Below, in pieces: positions 25,582 to 32,889 of a stretch of DNA of 64,000 nt (positions are counted from its first letter, which is position 1; each line of letters opens with the position of its first letter). Below the pieces are notes generated by a model. That model saw nothing but the letters and a program-made list of their open reading frames with translations. It was not told the origin of the DNA and did no database searches. The DNA comes from Pseudomonas sp. NFACC02 (GTDB taxonomy: Bacteria > Pseudomonadota > Gammaproteobacteria > Pseudomonadales > Pseudomonadaceae). The position numbers and the translations under genes are program-made. The stretch is from positions 16,222 to 80,221 of the forward strand of contig NZ_FOEO01000023.1 in NCBI RefSeq assembly GCF_900110765.1, read 5' to 3'.

Positions 25582-28158
25582 TCAGGGTTTCGGGGGAAAG
25601 AAGGTGTCCACCAGCACCTTCGCATCATCGCCCAGTTTTTCGGCGTACGCCTCGCGATTGAAGACCACGCCCGTGCGCATATCGTGGGCCGGACCGGTCA
25701 CCTGCTCCGCCGGTATCTCCCGAAGCTGCACGTTCATGAAGCGGTAGTCGCTACCGGCCACTTCCTGGATGCGCTGAATCTGAAAGTAGTGGCCCGGCAT
25801 GAACAGTGACTCCACCTCGTTCGGGTTTTCGGAGAACGGGCTGATGGGTAAGGCATTGAGGTACTCACCCGCAGGCAGCTCGAACACCACCGATGTATCG
25901 TCGAACGTGATTGCGCCGGTATGACTGGATGAAGCCGCGCCGCCCTGGCTGCTGGCGAATACCCTGGCGATATAGGGGTTCTCGCTGAACGAGGTGAAAT
26001 CGGTGTTCACCAGCACATCCCCCTGCTTCAACGTGCCTTTGCGAAAGACCTTGCCCGACGTGCCCCGTTCCCCGCTTCCGCCTCGGTAAAGCGGCACATC
26101 ATTGTTTGGCTGAATCTCGGCAAGGTCTTCGAGCAGACGCTCGACATTCTCGATCTGGCGCGGCCCCTTGCGCTCTCCCGAGCGCAGAAAAACGTTGTAC
26201 GCATCATCTTCGTCGGTGTAACGGGCAATCGCTCCGCCAAAGTACATAGGGTCGGTGGTCTTGAAGACCCGGTGCTTTTCATCCCAGGCGTCATAAACAA
26301 CGTCTTCACCCTCCGAGTCGGTCACCACCTCCTCGTCGGACTCCAGCTCGTAGACGTGGGTCACCGACTTCTGACGCTCGTTGCCCAATCTCGACAGGCG
26401 ACGTTCCTCGGCCAGATTGAACTGCATGTGCGTGTCCCAGAACGCAGACGATGTCGTGGCATAGGGCTTTTTCGTTTTAGCGCCAGAGCCCTCTGAGGCC
26501 TCGACACCGTCTTCCATCGGCGGCTGCCCGCCCACGAGTTTAGGCGCCTTGATCAACTCCCACTGGTCGAGCGCGTTCAGACGCACCGGCAGCGCGCCGT
26601 TGAAGGCGTAAGGATTATGGGGATCGACCACCGCCCAGGTTTTCAGATCCTCCAGGTAACGAACGCGATAAGGCAGGTCACCCAGGGTGATCCAGGTTTC
26701 GCCGTTTTCCAGCACATGCACGCCGCGGGCAAGGCCCGTATCGCTGTTTGCGGGCACCTGATCGAGGAGCTCGTTGCCTTCCAGGCCTGCCAGCGACGGG
26801 GCCTCGGTTTCAGCCGTATCACCGACCACCGGCACGGCTTCGGCGGCGCGGCCAATGTCGGCGAGCAATGGCAGGTTGAGGAACAGATACACCGTATTGA
26901 CGATGGCTCCCATCACTCCCGATTTACGCAACTGCCGGGTGCGTCCATTGATGGCCTGATCAATGCTCAGGCCCACATTGATGACACTGGCCCCCACCAG
27001 GCTGAGCGCGATTGGCCATGCCAACGGCGCCACCCCGTTGGCGATACGAATGAAAGCCCCCAGGTAACCGATCCACATCTGTTTGCGCAGGCTGGCGCTG
27101 CTGGTCAGCTGCGCATTGAGGTCCTGGGTCATTTCATGGCGAGCCTTGTCACGGAGCTGCTCGAAGACGGGTTTCGGTCCAGCCGGCCGCGAATCACCGA
27201 TCAAGGTCTGTTCCGCAGACCACGGCTGTGCGGCGCGCCTGGAAACACGTGCGCTGACCAACGCTTGCTGTTCGGCGTCGTGGGCAAAGTGGGAAACCAG
27301 CGCCGCGCGGGTTTGAGCCTCGCCGAGCTGCGCCTGGACCCATCGATAAAGCGCCTGCTCGTCGGCAAAACAATGAAACACCGGCTGCGCGTCGGGCTTG
27401 AAGAGCAGTTGCCGACCACGGCTGTCCTGAATGAGCAGCATGTCCCGCGAATCATGACCGGCAAGCTGGAAGACCTGCATCGTTACGCCAGCCGCAAAAC
27501 CCACATTGTCCTGCAGCATTTGCCAGGTCACGTGAGGGTCGGTCGCGCCAGTGACCGCAATGAGCACGGTCTGGAAATCTTCCACGGACAGCTGTTTTTT
27601 GCTCAAGGCCAGTCCGGCCAAGGACAGCAGGTTGATCTTGGCGAAGGTGCAGAAGTCCTGTTCGTGGGCATGCCAGAACGCGTCGACCTTTTGTTTGCAC
27701 GCTCCGGCGAAATCCAGCTTCCAGAAATCCTGAAGCACGGCACTGGGCAGCATTGGCACTTCGTTGTGCTCGTTGTAGAAACGCTGGTCGGCGCCTGCCG
27801 TGTAGAAGCCGCTGTAGGTGTTCAGCTCATCGGCAGACACGTTGTCGTCGGCACTGAAGCGATGCATCACCAGCTCGACCAGTGTCATGGACTCGGTCGG
27901 CGCCCCAACGTGCTCCCAACCCGTAAAGGTCGAGCCACTGTTGTTTGCCTGGGTGAAGCGATGCCAATAGACCTTCGTGGGGTTCAGCAACTTGCCGGTG
28001 TGCTTGAGCACAATCTGGCGTGCGGCCCGAAAAGCCAGTGAGTAGAGGTCCGGGTACGAGGCCATCAGCGCGGCGGCGCGCTGTTGAAGCGAACGAACAT
28101 CGAATGGAGTGGCGGGAGCGTTGATCGAGTTCGACGTCCCAAGGTTTGTTGACTGCAT
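25582..28158 (-). CDS. Putative ADP-ribosylating toxin, dermonecrotic-toxin-like (paralogue B)
   Basis: An 858-residue toxin-like protein. Residues ~25-110 (YPDLYSLAFRAARQIVLKH, then NPTKVYWHRF and TFTGWEHVG) resemble the N-terminus of Pseudomonas dermonecrotic-toxin/membrane-targeted effector proteins. Two hydrophobic segments lie at ~375-400 (WPIALSLVGASVINVGL) and ~415-435 (VMGAIVNTVYLFLNLPLL). An acidic stretch DEEVVTDSEGED follows, then an R-S-E ADP-ribosyltransferase domain: Arg692 in LYRGGSGE, the serine motif FTSFSENP at 721-728, and Glu781-x-Glu783 in EVESLF. ExE usually marks arginine-specific transfer. There is no signal peptide. ATG 28158 lies inside a 12-bp-stem hairpin. It is 95 bp downstream of its paralogue. 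Cell target and secretion route are unknown. Confidence 0.75.
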   Translation of the reverse strand: MQSTNLGTSNSINAPATPFDVRSLQQRAAALMASYPDLYSLAFRAARQIVLKHTGKLLNPTKVYWHRFTQANNSGSTFTGWEHVGAPTESMTLVELVMHRFSADDNVSADELNTYSGFYTAGADQRFYNEHNEVPMLPSAVLQDFWKLDFAGACKQKVDAFWHAHEQDFCTFAKINLLSLAGLALSKKQLSVEDFQTVLIAVTGATDPHVTWQMLQDNVGFAAGVTMQVFQLAGHDSRDMLLIQDSRGRQLLFKPDAQPVFHCFADEQALYRWVQAQLGEAQTRAALVSHFAHDAEQQALVSARVSRRAAQPWSAEQTLIGDSRPAGPKPVFEQLRDKARHEMTQDLNAQLTSSASLRKQMWIGYLGAFIRIANGVAPLAWPIALSLVGASVINVGLSIDQAINGRTRQLRKSGVMGAIVNTVYLFLNLPLLADIGRAAEAVPVVGDTAETEAPSLAGLEGNELLDQVPANSDTGLARGVHVLENGETWITLGDLPYRVRYLEDLKTWAVVDPHNPYAFNGALPVRLNALDQWELIKAPKLVGGQPPMEDGVEASEGSGAKTKKPYATTSSAFWDTHMQFNLAEERRLSRLGNERQKSVTHVYELESDEEVVTDSEGEDVVYDAWDEKHRVFKTTDPMYFGGAIARYTDEDDAYNVFLRSGERKGPRQIENVERLLEDLAEIQPNNDVPLYRGGSGERGTSGKVFRKGTLKQGDVLVNTDFTSFSENPYIARVFASSQGGAASSSHTGAITFDDTSVVFELPAGEYLNALPISPFSENPNEVESLFMPGHYFQIQRIQEVAGSDYRFMNVQLREIPAEQVTGPAHDMRTGVVFNREAYAEKLGDDAKVLVDTFFPPKP

Positions 28159-28192
28159 GACTTCCTGTCCTTGCTGTTAGGGAAGTCATGCA
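28154..28192 (-). promoter_or_regulatory. Start-codon hairpin of toxin paralogue B
   Basis: TGCATGACTTCC (28154-28165) and GGAAGTCATGCA (28181-28192) form a perfect 12-bp stem with a 15-nt loop. On the minus-strand RNA the stem contains the ATG (28158-28156) and GGAAG. The loop carries CAAGGACA, which holds the best-placed Shine-Dalgarno site (AAGGA, 9 nt before ATG) and fits the CANGGA core bound by RsmA/CsrA proteins. Confidence 0.7.
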
Positions 28193-28253
28193 CGTAATCA
28201 GGATGAGAGAGCGGGAGGCGGTAACTATTTATTTATGCATTCTTGCCTCAGCA

Positions 28254-30869
28254 TCAAATCGCAGAGGACGCGTGCTCAGGGAAAAACCTGTCGACCAGCG
28301 TCTTGCCAGGCGGACCCAGCAGCTCCGCATACCGGGTTCGACTGAAGGCCTCGCCAGTGCGCATGTCCAATAGCTTTCGTCCGGCAATCGGTGCCGGAAC
28401 TTCCTTGATTCGAACCCTCATGAACCGGTAGAAAGCGCCTCGCACCTCATCAAGCTGCTCTATCTGAAAATAGCGGCCGGGAAGAAAGATGGATTCGGCC
28501 TCCCCCGGGTTCGAAGAAAACGGCGCGATAGGAATGGCGCCGAGGTATTGCCTGGCGGGCAGTTCGAAAACCACTGAGCTGTCGTCGAAGGTCACCGGCG
28601 CCGTGATCGAGACGGCGTTGCCGCCCGCCTGACTACTGGCAAAGGAGCGCGCCTGGTAAGGGTTTTCGCTGAATGAGGTGATGTCGGTGTTGGTGAGCAC
28701 ATCACCCACCTCAACACGGCCACTGCGAAAGAACTGGCCCGAGGTGCTTCGCTCACCACTGCCACCACGATAAAGCGTGACGTCATTGTTAAAGCCCAAC
28801 GTGCCGACATCATCGACAAATCGCTGGATGTCCTCGATTTGCTCCTCCATCGTCGCCAGGCCGGGGTGCTCCGCGTCTTCGTAGACCGTGCCGGTGCGCA
28901 AGTACTGGTTATAGACCCCGCCATCGACGGTGTAGCGACGAATATTTTCGACGTGGAAGGTTGCATCGTGGGTCTTGAATACCCGGTGTTTGGCGCCCCA
29001 CAGGTCAATGTGTACGTCCTCGCCCTCCGAGTCAGTGACCACTTCTTCGTCCGGATCCATCCGATAAATGTCCACGACCGCCTCTTGGCGGGCTATCGCC
29101 GCTTCGGCCAGACGCTTTTCCTCGTAGACGTTGATCAGCATGTAGTGATCCCAGAAGGTGGAACCGGTGACGCCGAAGGCCGTGGAGGTGGGCTGCACGG
29201 AGGAACTCAATGGAACGTCGAAGGGTGCGCCGCCCGCCAGGCCTGTCCTGGCGGCTTGCTCCCATTCACCCTGTGCATTCAGGAAAACGAGGGGCCCCGA
29301 GGAAAAAGCGAACGGGTTCTGCGGGTCCACCACCTTCCACCCCGAGAGTGATTCATCGAACGTCACCCGGTACGGCAAGCCGCGCAGCGTGATCCATGTT
29401 TCGCCATTTGCAAGCTGTTGAATGCCCCGCCATCTCCCTGGCGTCGTCTGAGGCGCAACCCCTTCGAGCGTGAGATGGTTACCGTTCAGGTTGGCCAGAG
29501 GGTCCACAATCGGTTCGTGGCTGACCGGCATGGATGCAGCCGATACTTCGTTCGCCAAGCGTCCACCCGCACGGGCGGTTCCGGCCAACAGCGGTAAGTT
29601 GAAGGCCAGATAAATGGCATTGGCGATCGCCCCCAACACCCCCGCCTTGCGCTGAGCGAGCGTCTTGCCCTTGAACGCCTGATCGATGTTCAGCCCGATA
29701 TTGACGGCACTGGCGCCGATCACGGTCAACGCAACGGGCCACCCCAGCAGGGCAAGGTTGCCCGTGACCTGAACGAAGGCATCGAGGTAACCCATCCAGA
29801 TTTTCTTGCGCAGTTCGGTGTTGCCGGTCAACAGCAAGCGGGCATCCTCCGCCATTTCCTCTTTGGCGATATCACGCCAATACGCGAAGGGATCGCCGGG
29901 GATCGGGTCCTGGATCTGGTTGAGCAGTCCCTGCGCGTCTTTCCACTCATGGGTGAGCAACCGGTCGATGCATTGATCGAAAGCGGCGACCCGCGCCGGC
30001 TGATCCATGGATGAACGCAGAAAATGACCGCGTGCCGAGTCGCGGGTGGCCGTGGCTGCAAAGCACCCTTTGACCCAATCGAACAACTCGCGCGCGCTGG
30101 CAAAACGATGAAACGACGCAGGTTTGCCAGGCATATAAAGCGTCTGGGCACCGTGCTCGTCCACCACCCGCAGGATATCGCGAGCCTTGAAGCCGCCGAT
30201 ATCCAGCCAGTGGAAGGAGCTTTTGGCCGTCGAGCGGACGTTTGCCTCCAGCAAGGCGCGGGTCGGACTGTCGACGCCCTGGCCCAAAACCCCTTCGATC
30301 AACCCCTCGAAATCCGCCCGGGATATCCGCTTGTCGCGCAATGACCGTCCCGCTGCGGCGAGGTATTCGGCTTTGGCAAGCACACAAAATGTCGAGTCAT
30401 GGTCGCGCCAGAACCGTTCACGTTTGAGCTGATACCCGGCACTGAAGTCCAACGCCCAGAAATCGCTCAAAACATCTCGGGCGAGCATAGGCACTTCATT
30501 GGTTTCATTGAACACCCGGTGATCCGCGCGGGCCGTGTAGAAGCCTTCGTAAACCGAAAGCTCGTCAGTCGATACTTGATCCTGTGGAATGAAGCGGCGC
30601 ATGAGCAGCTCGAGCATGGTCATCGACTCGACCGGCTTGCCCACATGCTCCCACCCGCTGAAGGTGCGCGGACTGCTGGACGCGCCGCTGAACCGGTGCC
30701 AGTAAACAGCTTCGGGGTCGAGGTGCTTGCCGGTGCGCTTGAAGAGGATGTGCTGCGCGGCACGACGCGCCATCTCATGCAGATCCGGGTAGTCGGCGAC
30801 ATAGCTGCGCGCCGTTTCCCGCAATACCTGTTGATCATTCCGGTGGAGCTGAAATGTTGCAGAAGTCAT
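28254..30869 (-). CDS. Putative ADP-ribosylating toxin, dermonecrotic-toxin-like (paralogue A)
   Basis: An 871-residue paralogue of the next gene, with the same order of parts. The N-terminal region reads YPDLHEMARRAAQHILFKR, DPEAVYWHRF and RTFSGWEHVG. Hydrophobic helices lie at ~375-395 (LLGWPVALTVIGASAVNIGL) and ~405-425. The acidic stretch DEEVVTDSEGEDV is identical in both. The C-terminal ADP-ribosyltransferase domain has Arg701 in LYRGGSGE, serine motif ITSFSENP around Ser732, and Glu790-x-Glu792 in EAESIF. This domain aligns with paralogue B without gaps. ATG 30869 (MTSATFQLHRND) is preferred to an in-frame start at 30935 because AGGA lies just upstream. It is the first gene of the tandem pair. 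No immunity, chaperone or secretion gene is adjacent. Confidence 0.75.
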   Translation of the reverse strand: MTSATFQLHRNDQQVLRETARSYVADYPDLHEMARRAAQHILFKRTGKHLDPEAVYWHRFSGASSSPRTFSGWEHVGKPVESMTMLELLMRRFIPQDQVSTDELSVYEGFYTARADHRVFNETNEVPMLARDVLSDFWALDFSAGYQLKRERFWRDHDSTFCVLAKAEYLAAAGRSLRDKRISRADFEGLIEGVLGQGVDSPTRALLEANVRSTAKSSFHWLDIGGFKARDILRVVDEHGAQTLYMPGKPASFHRFASARELFDWVKGCFAATATRDSARGHFLRSSMDQPARVAAFDQCIDRLLTHEWKDAQGLLNQIQDPIPGDPFAYWRDIAKEEMAEDARLLLTGNTELRKKIWMGYLDAFVQVTGNLALLGWPVALTVIGASAVNIGLNIDQAFKGKTLAQRKAGVLGAIANAIYLAFNLPLLAGTARAGGRLANEVSAASMPVSHEPIVDPLANLNGNHLTLEGVAPQTTPGRWRGIQQLANGETWITLRGLPYRVTFDESLSGWKVVDPQNPFAFSSGPLVFLNAQGEWEQAARTGLAGGAPFDVPLSSSVQPTSTAFGVTGSTFWDHYMLINVYEEKRLAEAAIARQEAVVDIYRMDPDEEVVTDSEGEDVHIDLWGAKHRVFKTHDATFHVENIRRYTVDGGVYNQYLRTGTVYEDAEHPGLATMEEQIEDIQRFVDDVGTLGFNNDVTLYRGGSGERSTSGQFFRSGRVEVGDVLTNTDITSFSENPYQARSFASSQAGGNAVSITAPVTFDDSSVVFELPARQYLGAIPIAPFSSNPGEAESIFLPGRYFQIEQLDEVRGAFYRFMRVRIKEVPAPIAGRKLLDMRTGEAFSRTRYAELLGPPGKTLVDRFFPEHASSAI

Positions 30870-30870
30870 T

Positions 30871-30900
30871 GGCTTCCTGAGTCCTTGAAAGAGGGAAGCC
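30871..30900 (-). promoter_or_regulatory. Leader hairpin of toxin paralogue A
   Basis: GGCTTCC (30871-30877) pairs with GGAAGCC (30894-30900) around a 16-nt loop, one base before the ATG. On the minus-strand RNA the loop carries TCAAGGACT, the same CAAGGAC element, in the same relation to GGAAG as in the leader of paralogue B. Confidence 0.65.
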
Positions 30901-30973
30901 CTTACGTGAGCACAGGCGCTGCGGCCTGCGGCCATAGATAGTTATGCCAGGCGTAAACGGGCACAGACCGATT

Positions 30974-31032
30974 GAGGTTAACCTCCACACGCGCCATGTA
31001 TTAATTGGCAAAGCTTTGACAGCCTGCCAATT
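30974..31032. promoter_or_regulatory. Palindromes in the toxin A / nhaP2 intergenic region
   Basis: GAGGTTAACCTC at 30974-30985 is a perfect 12-bp palindrome. AATTGGCA (31003-31010) and TGCCAATT (31025-31032) form 8-bp inverted arms with a 14-nt spacer. Both look like transcription-factor sites; they could act on either divergent gene. Confidence 0.5.
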
Positions 31033-31045
31033 CAACAGGTTAAAT
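31016..31045 (+). promoter_or_regulatory. Candidate sigma-70 promoter for nhaP2
   Basis: A consensus -35 TTGACA at 31016-31021, an 18-bp spacer, and TTAAAT at 31040-31045 as a weaker -10. It lies about 70 bp before the nhaP2 start codon and overlaps the inverted repeat at 31003-31032. Confidence 0.5.
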
Positions 31046-31116
31046 CCCTTGGCACGCCGACTGCATGGTCAGTCCGCCAGTGCTTTCAATTTCTGCTTTT
31101 GTCTGGAGTACCGCCC

Positions 31117-32859
31117 TTGGATGCCACGACCATCAACAGCCTGTTCCTGATCGGCGCGTTGCTGGTGGGTGCAAGTATTCTCGTCAGCTCGCTGTCCTCA
31201 CGCCTTGGCATCCCGATTCTGGTGATCATCCTGGCGGTCGGCATGGTCGCGGGCGTCGACGGCGGCGGCATCATCTTCGACAACTACCCCACGGCTTATC
31301 TGGTCGGCAACCTGGCGCTGGCCGTGATCCTGCTCGACGGCGGCCTGCGAACGCGGGTCGCGAGTTTCCGCGTGGCGCTCTGGCCTGCGCTGTCGCTGGC
31401 CACGGTCGGCGTGCTGATCACCACCGGGCTGACCGGCATGGTCGCGGCCTGGCTGTTCGACCTGAACATCATTCAGGGCTTGTTGATCGGCGCCATCGTG
31501 GGCTCCACGGACGCTGCAGCGGTTTTCTCGCTCCTCGGTGGCAAGGGCCTGAACGAACGGGTGACCGCCAGTCTTGAAATTGAATCCGGCAGCAACGATC
31601 CGATGGCGGTGTTCCTCACCGTCACCCTGATCGACATGCTGTCCAGCGGTCAGACCGGTCTGCACTGGAGCCTGTTGGGGCATCTGATTCAGGAATTCGG
31701 CATTGGCGGCATCATCGGCCTGGGCGGCGGCTGGTTGATGCTGCAACTGGTCAACCGGATCAATCTGGCGAACGGTTTGTATCCGATCCTGGTGATCGCG
31801 GGTGGTCTGGCGGTGTTCGCCCTGACCAACGCGATCCACGGCAGCGGTTTCCTGGCGGTGTATCTGTGCGGCCTGGTGCTGGGTAACAAGCCGATCCGCA
31901 GCCGTCACGGCATCCTCCACATGCTCGATGGCATGGCATGGCTGGCGCAGATCGGCATGTTCCTGGTGCTGGGCCTGCTGGTCACGCCGCACGACCTGCT
32001 GCCCATTGCGCTGCCTGCTCTGGGTCTGGCGCTGTGGATGATTCTGGTGGCGCGCCCTCTGTCAGTGCTGGCAGGCCTGCTGCCGTTCCGGGTATTCCAC
32101 GGCCGGGAAAAGGCGTTCATTGCCTGGGTCGGCCTGCGCGGCGCGGTCCCGATCATTCTGGCGGTGTTCCCATTGATGGCGGGCCTGCCGCACGCTCAGC
32201 TGTACTTCAACCTGGCATTCTTCATCGTGCTCGTCTCCCTGCTGGTTCAGGGCACAAGCCTGCCGTGGGTCGCCAAATGGCTGAAGGTCACCGTTCCGCC
32301 TGATCCCGCTCCGATCTCCCGGGCGGCGCTGGAGGTTCACGTGACCAGCGAGTGGGAGCTGTTCGTTTACCGACTCGGCGCGGAAAAATGGTGCATCGGT
32401 GCCGCGCTTCGCGAGCTGAAAATGCCGGAAGGCACGCGCATCGCTGCACTTTTTCGGGGTCAGCAACTGCTCCATCCGTCGGGTAGTACGGTTCTGGAGA
32501 CGGGTGACCTGCTCTGCGTCATTGGTCATGAACATAACCTTCCGGCGCTCGGAAAGCTGTTCAGCCAAGCCCCACAACGGGGTCAGGATTTGCGCTTCTT
32601 CGGCGACTTCGTCCTCGAGGGAGACGCTCAGCTCGGGGCTGTCGCGGCGTTGTACGGTCTGAAACTCGACGGCCTGGATCCGGACATGCCGCTCAGCCAG
32701 TTCATCATTCAGAAGAATCGCGGGGCGCCCATCGTCGGCGACCAGATCGAATGGAATGGAACTATTTGGACAGTTGCAGTGATGGACGGGAACAAGATCC
32801 TCAAAGTGGGCGTCAGATTCCCCGAAGGAAGCCGCCCGGGCCCCGGACTCTTCCTCTAA
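31117..32859 (+). CDS. nhaP2: Potassium/proton antiporter NhaP2 (CvrA), CPA1 family
   Basis: A 580-residue protein that exchanges potassium (and other monovalent cations) for protons across the inner membrane and helps limit cell volume and pH stress. About 12 hydrophobic helices occupy residues 1-395; the transport motif is in GAIVGSTDAAAVFSLLGGKG and ESGSNDPMAVFLTVTLIDML. The cytoplasmic tail has a TrkA-C-type domain (~400-480, TSEWELFVYRLGAEKWCIG) and a CorC/HlyC-associated domain (~485-570, DFVLEGDAQLGAVAALYGL). TTG 31117 (MDATTINSLFLIG) has GGAG 8 nt upstream and fits E. coli CvrA; a TTG at 31099 is less likely. It is 30 bp upstream of mscK on the same strand, so the two osmotic-response genes may be co-transcribed. 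Confidence 0.93.
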   Translation: MDATTINSLFLIGALLVGASILVSSLSSRLGIPILVIILAVGMVAGVDGGGIIFDNYPTAYLVGNLALAVILLDGGLRTRVASFRVALWPALSLATVGVLITTGLTGMVAAWLFDLNIIQGLLIGAIVGSTDAAAVFSLLGGKGLNERVTASLEIESGSNDPMAVFLTVTLIDMLSSGQTGLHWSLLGHLIQEFGIGGIIGLGGGWLMLQLVNRINLANGLYPILVIAGGLAVFALTNAIHGSGFLAVYLCGLVLGNKPIRSRHGILHMLDGMAWLAQIGMFLVLGLLVTPHDLLPIALPALGLALWMILVARPLSVLAGLLPFRVFHGREKAFIAWVGLRGAVPIILAVFPLMAGLPHAQLYFNLAFFIVLVSLLVQGTSLPWVAKWLKVTVPPDPAPISRAALEVHVTSEWELFVYRLGAEKWCIGAALRELKMPEGTRIAALFRGQQLLHPSGSTVLETGDLLCVIGHEHNLPALGKLFSQAPQRGQDLRFFGDFVLEGDAQLGAVAALYGLKLDGLDPDMPLSQFIIQKNRGAPIVGDQIEWNGTIWTVAVMDGNKILKVGVRFPEGSRPGPGLFL

Positions 32860-32889
32860 ACTGCTCTCCTTTCCCGATCGCTCGACCCG

